NCBI GenBank assembly: GCA_026990595.1
Contig: JALXCZ010000046.1
Span: 1-40,542 of the forward strand
Direction of reading: 5' to 3'
DNA length: 40,542 nt
Source of the DNA: Sulfurovum sp.
GTDB lineage: Bacteria; Campylobacterota; Campylobacteria; Campylobacterales; Sulfurovaceae
Numbering within the stretch: position 1 is the stretch's first letter; every line of letters starts with the position of its first letter. The position numbers and the translations under genes are program-made. Below the pieces are notes generated by a model, which was not told where the DNA came from, ran no database searches, and saw only the letters and a program-made list of their open reading frames with translations. Below, piece by piece: positions 25,365 to 33,534 of this stretch.

Positions 25365-25562
25365 ATAAGCTTTCAAATCTCTCGTTAGAAAACAGATTCA
25401 CCACAATTATTGTGTGTATGGGCTTCGTGTAAAATCATCATCGAACCTACGGGTGTAACTGCCCGGAGGAAATACCCTTGGGGTGCAAATTTTACATAAA
25501 CCCCTTACACACGAGCATTGCACTGACTATAAGTTTTCTATTTCGAGATTTGGGAAGCTTAA
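25365..25562 (+). ncRNA. ssrS: Structured RNA, candidate 6S RNA
   Basis: The 302-base gap between plsX and fabH folds into one long interrupted rod. Closing stem: AAGCTTTC and AAATCTC (25367-25381) with GAGATTT and GGAAGCTT (25545-25560), 15 bp with one bulged G. Second stem: TAGAAAAC (25386-25393) with GTTTTCTA (25533-25540), 8 bp. Then unpaired strands on both sides (25394-25411 and 25513-25532) form a central bubble. Terminal stem: GTGTGTA (25412-25418) with TACACAC (25506-25512), GGG with CCC, and TGTAAAAT (25428-25435) with ATTTTACA (25489-25496), then a C/G-rich apical loop. A rod of about 200 nt with a central bubble is the layout of 6S RNA, which mimics an open promoter to hold sigma-70 RNA polymerase. 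TACACT (25345-25350) could be its -10 box. The name is inferred from shape only. Confidence 0.55.
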
Positions 25563-25590
25563 ATATCTCCTAAAACTTAGAAAATTATGG

Positions 25591-25596
25591 TAAAAT
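25591..25596 (+). promoter_or_regulatory. fabH promoter -10 box
   Basis: TAAAAT in TTATGGTAAAATAATAG, about 33 bases before fabH and just past the structured RNA. It resembles the GGTATAAT boxes elsewhere with one change. It would let fabH-ymdB be transcribed apart from plsX. Confidence 0.5.
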
Positions 25597-25628
25597 AATA
25601 GACTTTATATTATTTGTTAAGGACAACT

Positions 25629-26636
25629 ATGTCACATATATATGCTTCATTTAGATCAATAGGTGCTTATGTACCGGAAAAGATTTTGAGTAATGCCGAT
25701 CTTGAAAAGATGGTCGATACTACGGATGAATGGATCGTAAAACGTACAGGTATCAAAGAGAGGCATATTGCAGCCCAAAATGAAGTAACAAGTGATATGG
25801 GAGCAAAAGCTGCCCAACTTGCCATTGACAGAGCTGATATAGGAAAAGAAGAGATAGATCTTGTTCTCTGTGCAACAGTGACACCGGATTACTTCAATAT
25901 GCCTTCAACAGCATGTATTATCTCTGATAAATTGGGAATAAAGAATGTTCAAGCTTTTGATATTTCTGCCGCATGTAGTGGATTTGTCTATCTTCTTTCT
26001 GTTGCTAAAGCATTTATTGAGTCTGGTATGAAAAAGAATGTACTGATCATCGGTGCCGAGAAGTTTTCCTCTATTGTAGACTATACGGACAGGGGTACCT
26101 GTATTTTGTTCGGTGACGGTGCCGGTGCAGCGATCATTAGTGCTACAGAGAATAAAAAAGAGGCTTTGATCGATATTCATGCCAGTGCAGATGGTGCCTA
26201 TGCAGACTTTTTAGTGACACCTGCTCCCGGTTCTGTGAACCCTGTTAGCCAGAAAGTTATTGACGAGGGACTAAACTTTGTTCAGATGAAAGGTAATGAG
26301 ACCTTTAAATTGGCTGTCAAGACATTGACAAAAGATGTCAAGGAAATTCTTGCAAGGAATGAAATAGCCTCAGCAAATATCCCTCACTTTATTCCTCATC
26401 AGGCAAATTATCGTATTATTAAGGCTGTAGGGGATGCATTGAAAATGACGGAAAAACAAGTGGTGCTTACAGTAGGAAAATATGGAAATACTTCAGCAGC
26501 TTCCATTCCCATGGCGATCAATGATATTTGGGAATCTGGCAGATTGCAAAATGGTGATCTAATGTTACTTGATACGTTTGGTGGAGGACTCACATGGGCC
26601 TCTGCACTTCTTCCTTTTGCAGGGAAAGCTAAATAA
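25629..26636 (+). CDS. fabH: 3-oxoacyl-ACP synthase III
   Basis: FabH starts fatty acid synthesis by condensing acetyl-CoA with malonyl-ACP. The 335-residue protein has [34 protein letters not shown] (catalytic Cys about 117), [16 protein letters not shown] (catalytic His) and [15 protein letters not shown] (catalytic Asn). ATG 25629 has AAGGA six bases upstream and is preferred over an in-frame start at 25614. The gene is three bases from the next. Confidence 0.97.
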   Translation: MSHIYASFRSIGAYVPEKILSNADLEKMVDTTDEWIVKRTGIKERHIAAQNEVTSDMGAKAAQLAIDRADIGKEEIDLVLCATVTPDYFNMPSTACIISDKLGIKNVQAFDISAACSGFVYLLSVAKAFIESGMKKNVLIIGAEKFSSIVDYTDRGTCILFGDGAGAAIISATENKKEALIDIHASADGAYADFLVTPAPGSVNPVSQKVIDEGLNFVQMKGNETFKLAVKTLTKDVKEILARNEIASANIPHFIPHQANYRIIKAVGDALKMTEKQVVLTVGKYGNTSAASIPMAINDIWESGRLQNGDLMLLDTFGGGLTWASALLPFAGKAK

Positions 26637-26639
26637 TTT

Positions 26640-27452
26640 GTGAAAATAGCTTTTATAGGCGATATAGTTGGTAAACCCGGTCGTTTGATGCTTAAAAAGC
26701 ATTTGAAAAGACTACAGCAAGAGCATTTCATCGACTTTACCATTGCCAATTATGAAAATGCAAGTCATGGCTTTGGACTGACTGAAAAAAATTGTATGGA
26801 ACTGTTGGGTTACGGTGTTGATATGATGACCGGAGGTAACCACAGTTTCGATAAGAAAGAAATATTGGATCTTTTTGATACCTATCCGCTTATCCGTCCC
26901 ATGAACTACCCGCAAGCCACACCTGGAAAAGGTATTTACCAAACCATACTTTTAGACAAGCAAGTCGCTATCCTTAATCTTATGGGGCACTATACCATGC
27001 CTCTGGCAGATAATCCATTTACGATGATCGTCTCGGTTGTTGCTTCCCTCAAAGCTCAGGGTATTAAGCACATTATTATCGATATGCATGCAGAAGCAAG
27101 TTCTGAAAAACAGGCACTTTTACATATGCTTAAAGAGGATGTCTCTGCAATACTTGGAACACATACCCATGTGGCAACGGATGATCTTTATGTAACTGAA
27201 GAAGGGTGCTGTTATGTGACAGATGTAGGACTGACAGGTTGTCGTGACGGTGTTATCGGTATGGACAGCGAAGTCCCTGTAAAACGTTTTCTTACAGGAT
27301 TAAGTGGACATTTTGATGTATCGGATGTGTGTAAAACGCTCTTGCAAATGGTGGTGTTTGAGCTTGATGATGAGGGACGTTGCCTGAGTGCTGAAAAAAT
27401 TAAAATTTATGATGATAAGCCTAAGATTGTTTCTCAGGCATGGATGGATTAG
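26640..27452 (+). CDS. ymdB: YmdB-family metallophosphoesterase
   Basis: A 270-residue protein of the TIGR00282/YmdB family, calcineurin-like phosphodiesterases that hydrolyse 2',3'-cyclic AMP and affect RNA turnover and biofilm choice in Bacillus. Metal-binding motifs in order: FIGDIVGKPGR (first Asp), TIANYENASHGFGLT (Asn-Glu), TGGNHSFDKKEI (GNH), IIIDMHAEASSEK, and ILGTHTHVATDD (two His). The start is GTG 26640, three bases after fabH. It overlaps the convergent dnaX by four bases. Confidence 0.9.
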   Translation: MKIAFIGDIVGKPGRLMLKKHLKRLQQEHFIDFTIANYENASHGFGLTEKNCMELLGYGVDMMTGGNHSFDKKEILDLFDTYPLIRPMNYPQATPGKGIYQTILLDKQVAILNLMGHYTMPLADNPFTMIVSVVASLKAQGIKHIIIDMHAEASSEKQALLHMLKEDVSAILGTHTHVATDDLYVTEEGCCYVTDVGLTGCRDGVIGMDSEVPVKRFLTGLSGHFDVSDVCKTLLQMVVFELDDEGRCLSAEKIKIYDDKPKIVSQAWMD

Positions 27453-29290
27453 GAATTTCTTTTAATTCTTACTTTTTTGGGGTCGAAGAGGGCTATGGCT
27501 TCTTTGATCATAGGTTCTTCAAGAAGTGAAGAGGGGTCTTTCTCTTTAGCTGCTTCTGTTTCTCCTGCTTCGGGTGCGATACAGGAGCTTTTCATCTCGA
27601 CCTCTTCGATCATGGAGCTGCTGTCGGCATCGGTATGTGGGGCATCGACAGGCTCAGCCACCGATTTTATGGGGGTATGGGTAGTTACTTTATTTTCTGC
27701 GGTTGCTGAGTTTGTCGAAGTGTTAACTACTTTTTTTTTAGCGATATTGACTATTTTTGTCTCAAAACCAAAGAGCTCTTTGACAAACATATTAATGAGC
27801 CCCCAATGGGTGATGAGTTGTTTTTTCTCTTCCCCTTCGGCGGTGGACTCCCAAGTGAGTTTCTGTGCTTTAAAAGTAACAAAAGTAATATTCTCTTCAA
27901 AGAGTTTTCCAAGGTCATAATCTCTGTCGTAAATCTTTTTGATGAGAGCAGTAAAGGTTTTTTGATGAGGGTTGGCTTCGACAGGCTCAGCCACTTTATT
28001 CACTTCATCCACTGAACTTATCGAAGTGCTGGTTACTGTATCCTGATCATGGTCAGTCATACTATTCTTATTTTGTATATTGTTTGATTCTTGAACTTCT
28101 GATACTTGAGTCTGCCGAAGGTCATTTTCCTTCTTTTTTGGAAGCGTAGCAACAATCTCATCTTCAGTAATGGTGATCACCTCAGTTTCAGGTTGTTTTG
28201 TCACCATGATCTCGGAGACTTCAACACCTTTGAGTTCTTTCTCCAATCCACGTATCATTGCATCAATATCTTTGATCTCAAGGGCTTCCATCATTTTAAA
28301 GAGTGTGAGTGTCAAGACAAACTCTCCATCGCTTCCCAAAGCAAGCAGTCCTTTGGCATCTGCAATGACCCTGAAAAATCGTTCTATGATCATAGGGGTA
28401 AATTTACTGTTCTGTGTAAGCAGTAACTCTTTAAGATAAAGGGTAAGTTCATCAAGTATCATCTCTGCTTCATAGTCTGCTGCGAGTTTGATGAATGCCA
28501 GTATTTTGCTTTTATCTTTACGGTTAATGTCATCAAGTAATTGCTCAAGAAGAGTGGGTTCTATGATCCCCAACATCCCAGTTATAGTGCTTACATCTAC
28601 GAAGTTTTTCGAGTAGACAATGGCTTGATCCATAAGTGTAAGGGAGTCTCTTAAACTTCCTGCTCCGGAACGTGCAATGATATCTAGAGCCTCTTTTTCA
28701 TATCCGATTTGTTCAAGATTTAAAATATGTTCCAAGTGCTTAAGTACAAGATTCTGAGGGATCTTTTTAAAGCGAAAATGCTGTGTCCGTGAAAGGATGG
28801 TTGCAGGTAGTTTCAGAGGATCGGTCGTAGCTAAGATGAATTTGACGAAATCAGGAGGCTCCTCAAGGGTTTTAAGCAATGCATTAAAAGCTTGATTGGT
28901 CAGCATATGGACTTCATCGATAATAAAGATTTTATACCGTGCAGAGCTTGGTTTGTATTTGGTATGTTCTATAAGATCTTTAATGTCATCGATCCCGCGA
29001 TTGGAAGCAGCGTCCATCTCAATGATGTCCATATGACGATTCTCTGCAGCCATGATACAATGGGTACAGGTGCCGCAAGGATGGGATGTTGTTCCCTTTT
29101 CACAAAGCAGAGCTTTGGCAAAGATGCGAGCTGTAGAAGTTTTCCCTGAGCCTCTTAGACCTGAGAAAAGATAGGCATGAGAGAGCCGGTTGCCATCAAG
29201 TGCAAGAGATAAAGTTTGAGAGACTGCCTCTTGACCGATAAGATCATCAAATGTAGCAGGTCTATATTTTCTTGCAAGGGCTAATGACAC
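27449..29290 (-). CDS. dnaX: DNA polymerase III subunits gamma and tau
   Basis: DnaX is the clamp-loader motor. The 613-residue product has Walker A FSGLRGSGKTSTARIFAKAL (about 43-62), a four-Cys zinc site (CEKGTTSHPCGTCTHC), Walker B IIDEVHMLTNQAFNALLKTLEEPP and the SRC-like LSRTQHFRF (sensor 1 region), then domain III to about residue 365. After that comes a long low-complexity linker and a C-terminal tau part. The slippery A-AAA-AAG site at 28139-28133 (Lys codons 385-386) is followed in the -1 frame by GAA GGA AAA TGA, which would give a 389-residue gamma. Two inverted-repeat elements code for the VAEPVEA and VAEPVDA segments of the linker. The start is GTG 29290 after AGGAGA. Confidence 0.95.
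   Translation of the reverse strand: MSLALARKYRPATFDDLIGQEAVSQTLSLALDGNRLSHAYLFSGLRGSGKTSTARIFAKALLCEKGTTSHPCGTCTHCIMAAENRHMDIIEMDAASNRGIDDIKDLIEHTKYKPSSARYKIFIIDEVHMLTNQAFNALLKTLEEPPDFVKFILATTDPLKLPATILSRTQHFRFKKIPQNLVLKHLEHILNLEQIGYEKEALDIIARSGAGSLRDSLTLMDQAIVYSKNFVDVSTITGMLGIIEPTLLEQLLDDINRKDKSKILAFIKLAADYEAEMILDELTLYLKELLLTQNSKFTPMIIERFFRVIADAKGLLALGSDGEFVLTLTLFKMMEALEIKDIDAMIRGLEKELKGVEVSEIMVTKQPETEVITITEDEIVATLPKKKENDLRQTQVSEVQESNNIQNKNSMTDHDQDTVTSTSISSVDEVNKVAEPVEANPHQKTFTALIKKIYDRDYDLGKLFEENITFVTFKAQKLTWESTAEGEEKKQLITHWGLINMFVKELFGFETKIVNIAKKKVVNTSTNSATAENKVTTHTPIKSVAEPVDAPHTDADSSSMIEEVEMKSSCIAPEAGETEAAKEKDPSSLLEEPMIKEAIALFDPKKVRIKRNS
27643..27720 (-). repeat. CTTCGACAGGCTCAG inverted-repeat element in dnaX, copy A
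   Basis: CATCGACAGGCTCAG (27643-27657) and CTGAGTTTGTCGAAG (27706-27720) are inverted copies of one 15-base motif, 48 bases apart, all within the dnaX frame. The reading on the coding strand includes STNSATAEN and KSVAEPVDA. It lies in the tau linker, where an insertion would be tolerated. Confidence 0.75.
27976..28026 (-). repeat. CTTCGACAGGCTCAG inverted-repeat element in dnaX, copy B
   Basis: CTTCGACAGGCTCAG (27976-27990) and CTGAACTTATCGAAG (28012-28026) are inverted copies 21 bases apart. The coding strand reads SISSVDEVNKVAEPVEA. The copy matches element A in both arms, in order and orientation. A more diverged relative (CTTGAGTCTGCCGAAG) may lie at about 28105-28120. Confidence 0.75.
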
Positions 29291-29346
29291 AATTTCTCCT
29301 CAATTTTTCAATAATACTATTGTAGTTAAATTTTACTTTTGACTGG

Positions 29347-29352
29347 TATAAT
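29347..29352 (+). promoter_or_regulatory. Promoter -10 box of the YpfJ-type gene
   Basis: TATAAT at 29347-29352 in GACTGGTATAATTAAGC, 29 bases before the start at 29381. The 90-base gap to dnaX is otherwise AT-rich and divergent, so the dnaX promoter should lie here too on the other strand, though I see no clear box for it. Confidence 0.6.
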
Positions 29353-29380
29353 TAAGCAAATATTACACTAAGGTTTTCGT

Positions 29381-30268
29381 ATGAGAATGGATGATGAACG
29401 TGAAAGTAGAAATGTAGAAGATAGAAGAAACTCTTCAGGAGGTGGTGGACGTGGTTTGCCTTCCATGGGAACTATGATGATGATCTGGCCTCTTATTAGG
29501 CCACTGCTTCGAACAAAATTTGGTTGGGCAATCCTGGGATTAGGTGCGGTAGCATATTTTTCCGGATTTAATCCTCTATCTCTGGTAGGTGTTGGAGGAA
29601 GTCATTCCAGTCCGGTCAATAAAGCGCATGATGAAAAAGAGGCAGTATTTATCAAAAAAGTACTGGCAAGTACAGAAGATGTCTGGAGTCAGGTATTATT
29701 AAAATATGGTATACGATATAAAAAACCGATTATGGTACTTTACCGTGGCAGTACACGAAGCGGCTGTGGACATGCCAGTGCACAGATGGGTCCCTTTTAC
29801 TGTCCTGTAGATCAGAAAGTCTATTTGGATCTGGGCTTCTTTGATGAACTTGCACGTCGTCATAATGCTCCTGGTGATTTTGCTCAAGCGTATGTACTTG
29901 CACATGAGATAGGACACCATATCCAAAATATGCAAGGAACGCTGGATAAAGTACAACGTGCAAAACAGAGCTGGGGCGGCAACAGTGTCAAATCTAATGC
30001 GCTTCAAGTAAGAGTAGAGCTTCAGGCAGACTGTTATGCAGGAGTATGGGCGAATCGCGCACATAAACAGTTCAATATTCTGGAACCGGGGGATGTGGAA
30101 GAAGCACTGAGAGCTGCAAGCTCCATCGGGGATGATAAACTTCAAAAAGAGACGACAGGGTATGTAAGACCAGATAGCTTTACACATGGAAGTTCCCAAC
30201 AGCGTGTAGAGTGGTTCAGGCGAGGACTCAGTTCAGGTGATCTGAGTCAGTGTAATACGTTTCAGTAA
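29381..30268 (+). CDS. ypfJ: YpfJ-family neutral zinc metallopeptidase
   Basis: A 295-residue protein of the YpfJ (Zn_peptidase_2-like) family, of unknown physiological substrate. A charged, Gly-rich N-terminus (residues 1-28) precedes one membrane helix (about 48-68, GWAILGLGAVAYFSGF). The outer domain has the metal motif AYVLAHEIGHHIQNMQG (HExxH, about 175-190) and a downstream LQADCYAGVWA with the third-ligand-type Glu/Asp region, then the conserved SFTHGSSQQRVEWFRRG. It looks intact and stands alone between divergent dnaX and leuS. Confidence 0.9.
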   Translation: MRMDDERESRNVEDRRNSSGGGGRGLPSMGTMMMIWPLIRPLLRTKFGWAILGLGAVAYFSGFNPLSLVGVGGSHSSPVNKAHDEKEAVFIKKVLASTEDVWSQVLLKYGIRYKKPIMVLYRGSTRSGCGHASAQMGPFYCPVDQKVYLDLGFFDELARRHNAPGDFAQAYVLAHEIGHHIQNMQGTLDKVQRAKQSWGGNSVKSNALQVRVELQADCYAGVWANRAHKQFNILEPGDVEEALRAASSIGDDKLQKETTGYVRPDSFTHGSSQQRVEWFRRGLSSGDLSQCNTFQ

Positions 30269-30344
30269 GTATTTGGTATATTAAGATCTCTGTAAGGGGC
30301 AACTGCTATTACACCTTTACAGACACATCTAACCCCATCTTAGA

Positions 30345-30350
30345 TATAAT
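30345..30350 (+). promoter_or_regulatory. leuS promoter -10 box
   Basis: TATAAT at 30345-30350 in TTAGATATAATCCTTT. It leaves a leader of about 115 bases that includes the palindrome at 30420-30441. A weak hairpin (CTGTAAGG with CCTTTACAG, 30290-30322) just before it may end the previous transcript. Confidence 0.55.
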
Positions 30351-30419
30351 CCTTTTAATTAAATTAATCACCTAAAAGTATGCACCCCAAGGGCACTTCT
30401 TTCTTTGAGTCAGGGCGCA

Positions 30420-30441
30420 TTCCCAACGAGAATGTTGGGAA
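30420..30441 (+). repeat. TTCCCAAC palindrome in leuS leader
   Basis: TTCCCAAC (30420-30427) and GTTGGGAA (30434-30441) form a perfect 8-bp stem with loop GAGAAT. The flanks (GCA before and CGAGA after) match the style of a palindrome I know from many bacterial genomes (CATTCCCA...TGGGAACG). It is inside the leuS 5' leader, 29 bases before the start codon. Confidence 0.6.
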
Positions 30442-30469
30442 CGAGAGGTAATGTGAAGGACGAGAAACA

Positions 30470-32911
30470 ATGAATTACAATCCAAGCCAGATTGAAACCA
30501 AGTGGCAAGAGAAATGGGAAGAGGAACAGGCTTTTGAACCTTCCGATTCTTTAACACAAAAGAAAAAATATATCTTAAGTATGTTTCCTTTTCCCAGTGG
30601 AAGATTGCATATGGGACATGTGCGTAACTATGCCATAGGAGATGCCTTCGCAAGATATTACAGAAAGCAGGATTTTAATGTACTGCATCCCATAGGTTGG
30701 GATGCTTTTGGTATGCCTGCTGAGAATGCGGCCATTAAACACGGACGTCATCCTAAAGAGTGGACCTACAGTAATATTGACTATATGAGAAAAGAGCTTA
30801 ATGCTTTAGGGCTTTCATTTTCAAAAACACGGGAGTTTGCTACCTGTGATGAGCTTTATACCAAGTGGGAGCAGGAGTTCATTATCAAGATGTTTGAAGA
30901 GGGACTACTCTACCGTGAGTCAACAACGGTGAACTGGTGCGAGTCCTGTCATACAGTTCTTGCCAACGAACAGGTAGAAGAAGGATGTTGCTGGCGTTGT
31001 GACAATGAAGTACAACTCAAAGAGATGCCAGGGTACTATCTTGATATTATCAAGTATGCTGATGAGTTACTGGATGATCTGAGCCTGCTTGAGGGGAAAT
31101 GGCCAAATCAGGTACTGACTATGCAGGAAAACTGGATAGGTAAATCACAAGGACTTGAGTTTGAATTTGAACTGAGTCCAGAGAGTAAAGCGAAACTTGG
31201 TGGGAACTTTGAGAAGTACACAGTATTTACTACCCGTCCAGATACTATTTATGGTGTGACTTATTCTGCACTTGCAGCAGAACATCCTATAACTAAATAT
31301 TTGTTAGAAAACAATCTGTTAGATAGTGCTGTGGCAGAAAAAATAGTCACTATCACAAATATGACAGAGATAGAGCGTGCCAAAGAAGGAAAAGAGGGGT
31401 ATGACTTAGGGCTTACAGTCATCCATCCTCTTACCGGCGAAGAAATACCGGTATGGACGGCAAATTTTGTACTTGGTTCTTACGGTGGAGGTGCAGTGAT
31501 GGCTGTTCCTGCACATGATGAGAGAGACTTTGAATTTGCTACAAAATATCATTTACCTATTAAACGCGTCATAGAAGGCGGAGATGAACTACCCTATACA
31601 GGAACAGGTAAGCTTATTGACAGTAACCGTTTTTCCTGCGTAGACAGCGATGAAGCAAAAATAGCAATTATTAATGAGTTTGAAGAGAGAGGTGTAGGTA
31701 AAGGGACAACCAATTACAAGCTGAGAAACTGGGGGATCAGCCGTCAGCGTTACTGGGGTGCACCGATTCCATTCGTGCATTGTGACAGTTGTGGACTTGT
31801 GGCTGAAAAAGTGGAAAATCTGCCTATTGCTTTGCCTGAAGATGTGGAGATTACCGGTAAAGGAAATCCACTGGACAATCACCCGACATGGAAGCATTGC
31901 GTCTGTCCAAAGTGTGGAGCAGAGGCTACCCGTGAAACGGACACACTTGATACCTTTGTGCAGTCAAGCTGGTATCAGTTCCGTTATGCCACCAACCCCA
32001 AGAAGTGGGAAGAAGTAGGTATAGACAAAGAAGATGCCAATTACTGGTTGGGCGTGGATCAGTATATTGGGGGGATTGAGCATGCGATCCTTCATCTGCT
32101 TTATGCACGTTTCTTTACCAAAGTACTTCGTGATTTGGGATACCATGATATAGATGAGCCATTTGAAAATCTGCTTACGCAGGGTATGGTGCTTATGGAT
32201 GGAGCAAAGATGTCAAAGTCTAAAGGAAACACAGTTGATCCTGATGCCCTGGTAGAGAAGTATGGTGCAGACACAGCGCGTCTCTTTACTCTTTTTGCTG
32301 CACCTCCTGCCAAAGAGCTTGAGTGGAATGACTCAGCGGTTGAAGGAGCATTCAGGTTCATTAAAAAGCTTTATGACAGAAAATCCAAAGTGACAGGCAC
32401 AATGTTGCCAATGATTGAGCAAAGCAGTTTGGACAAAGTATCCAAACTTGCCCGTGTGAAAGTTTATGAAGCATTGCAAAAGTCAACGGATGTCTATGAG
32501 AAGACTTTTGCCTTCAATACACTTATTGCAGCATGTATGGAAGCACTTAATGCTTTAGACAAGCAAGATAATGCTGAAGTGTGGACAGAAGGAATGTATA
32601 TTATGCTTAACCTCTTGGAGCCTATTATCCCTCATGTTGCAACTGAATTAAGTGAAGCATTGTTCAATAGAGAAAATCTTGGTGCTATATTGAAAGTAAA
32701 AGAAGAAGTGTTTGAGCAAGACAGCATTTTATATATGGTGATGATAGGCGGGAAAAAACGTACAGAGATTGAAGTAGATCCTTCGGCAGCAAATGATGAG
32801 ATACTTGCAGCTGCGAAAGAAGCCGGTGCCAAATGGCTTGAGGGCATGACAGTAGTCAAGGAGATCGTTGTACCTGGTAAACTTGTCAACCTTGCGGTGA
32901 AACCGATATAA
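30470..32911 (+). CDS. leuS: Leucyl-tRNA synthetase
   Basis: The 813-residue class I synthetase charges tRNA-Leu. Visible: the HIGH-type motif [18 protein letters not shown] (about 42-59), the editing domain (about 225-415, with [12 protein letters not shown]), a zinc finger-like CDSCG...CPKCGAEA (about 438-485), KMSKS in [17 protein letters not shown] (about 577-593), and an anticodon-binding end. GAAGGA nine bases before ATG 30470. The leuS-lptE order is the same as in E. coli. Confidence 0.97.
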   Translation: MNYNPSQIETKWQEKWEEEQAFEPSDSLTQKKKYILSMFPFPSGRLHMGHVRNYAIGDAFARYYRKQDFNVLHPIGWDAFGMPAENAAIKHGRHPKEWTYSNIDYMRKELNALGLSFSKTREFATCDELYTKWEQEFIIKMFEEGLLYRESTTVNWCESCHTVLANEQVEEGCCWRCDNEVQLKEMPGYYLDIIKYADELLDDLSLLEGKWPNQVLTMQENWIGKSQGLEFEFELSPESKAKLGGNFEKYTVFTTRPDTIYGVTYSALAAEHPITKYLLENNLLDSAVAEKIVTITNMTEIERAKEGKEGYDLGLTVIHPLTGEEIPVWTANFVLGSYGGGAVMAVPAHDERDFEFATKYHLPIKRVIEGGDELPYTGTGKLIDSNRFSCVDSDEAKIAIINEFEERGVGKGTTNYKLRNWGISRQRYWGAPIPFVHCDSCGLVAEKVENLPIALPEDVEITGKGNPLDNHPTWKHCVCPKCGAEATRETDTLDTFVQSSWYQFRYATNPKKWEEVGIDKEDANYWLGVDQYIGGIEHAILHLLYARFFTKVLRDLGYHDIDEPFENLLTQGMVLMDGAKMSKSKGNTVDPDALVEKYGADTARLFTLFAAPPAKELEWNDSAVEGAFRFIKKLYDRKSKVTGTMLPMIEQSSLDKVSKLARVKVYEALQKSTDVYEKTFAFNTLIAACMEALNALDKQDNAEVWTEGMYIMLNLLEPIIPHVATELSEALFNRENLGAILKVKEEVFEQDSILYMVMIGGKKRTEIEVDPSAANDEILAAAKEAGAKWLEGMTVVKEIVVPGKLVNLAVKPI

Positions 32912-32915
32912 GTGC

Positions 32916-32940
32916 GTAGGGTGTGGCGAGTAGTGCGTAG
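32916..32940 (+). repeat. GTAG-rich remnant after leuS
   Basis: Four bases after the leuS stop lies GTAGGGTGTGGCGAGTAG followed by TGCGTAG. It contains GTAG and GCGAGTAG, the latter being the complement of the end of the heptamer array in lptE. It may be a decayed copy of the GTAG palindromes; no full hairpin is left. Confidence 0.35.
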
Positions 32941-32975
32941 AGAATTTAAAGATACTATTGATTAAAGGAAAAAGA

Positions 32976-33515
32976 TTGAAGCGGATACAAAATATTTTAA
33001 AACAATTTCTACCCTCTACCCTCTACCCTCTACTCGCTATCATGACAATGGTCATGATTTCAGCCTGTGGCTACAAACCCTCTTCTCATATGATCAAACA
33101 ACTGTTTACAGACAGTGTGTATGTAGAAGTCATAGTAGACAGGGCAGAACCGGAAAATGCGCCATTTGTAAAAGATGAAATGAATCGTCTGGTTTATACA
33201 CGTTTTAAAGGACGAATCGTTCCAAAAGCTCAGGCGGAGAGTCAAATACGTATTGCCTACAGCGGCAGTACATTTACACCTCTTGCTTATGAAGACGGAT
33301 ATGTAACACGTTATCGTGCCAATATCAAAGTCCGTTTTGATATGATAACCAAAAAGGGTAGAATGACAAAAAATATCTCTACTATTTTTGAATCCGATAT
33401 CCAAGCCAGTTCACTAGCCTCTTCTACACTCCGAACAGAAGCAATACGTAAAGGATTGGAGAAAGCGTTGGATGAATTTTTGGCATATGTAAGTGCGAAG
33501 TCAGTAAGCAGGTAA
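32976..33515 (+). CDS. lptE: LPS-assembly lipoprotein LptE-like
   Basis: A 179-residue lipoprotein. Starting at TTG 32976 (AAAGGA six bases upstream) it has a basic n-region, a hydrophobic core (LYPLLAIMTMVMISACG) and the lipidated Cys at about 30 followed by GYKPSS, which is the mature start of LptE proteins. LptE plugs the LptD barrel that puts LPS in the outer membrane. It sits between leuS and folC, as lptE follows leuS in E. coli. A heptamer repeat array (33009-33036) codes for part of the signal-peptide core. Confidence 0.8.
   Translation: MKRIQNILKQFLPSTLYPLLAIMTMVMISACGYKPSSHMIKQLFTDSVYVEVIVDRAEPENAPFVKDEMNRLVYTRFKGRIVPKAQAESQIRIAYSGSTFTPLAYEDGYVTRYRANIKVRFDMITKKGRMTKNISTIFESDIQASSLASSTLRTEAIRKGLEKALDEFLAYVSAKSVSR
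33009..33036 (+). repeat. CTACCCT heptamer array in lptE signal peptide
   Basis: Three perfect CTACCCT units (33009-33029) plus a diverged fourth CTACTCG (33030-33036). On the protein level they give PSTLYPLLA in the hydrophobic core. Seven is not a multiple of three, so gain or loss of one unit would shift the frame. Confidence 0.85.
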
Positions 33516-33534
33516 CAGTGAGCAGTGAGCAGTT
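33496..33534 (+). repeat. Purine-rich repeats at lptE end / folC start
   Basis: AAGTCAGTAAGCAGGTAAC and AGTGAGCAGTGAGCAG run across the lptE stop and the folC GTG start (33518). The core GCAGGTAACAG recurs before the last gene (about 38694). The lptE C-terminus (KSVSR) and folC N-terminus (MSSEQLK) are both inside the repeats. Confidence 0.55.

Noticed and set aside
25436-25490. SRP (4.5S) RNA in the plsX-fabH gap, because of CCCGGAGGAA in the apical part
   Set aside because: The conserved SRP domain needs a GGAA-type tetraloop flanked by CAGG and AGCAG strands; these are absent, and the much longer rod fits another RNA class.
30290-30322. Terminator hairpin after the YpfJ-type gene
   Set aside because: The stem is only 8 bp with a bulge, the loop is long and no U-run follows; mentioned only in the leuS promoter entry.
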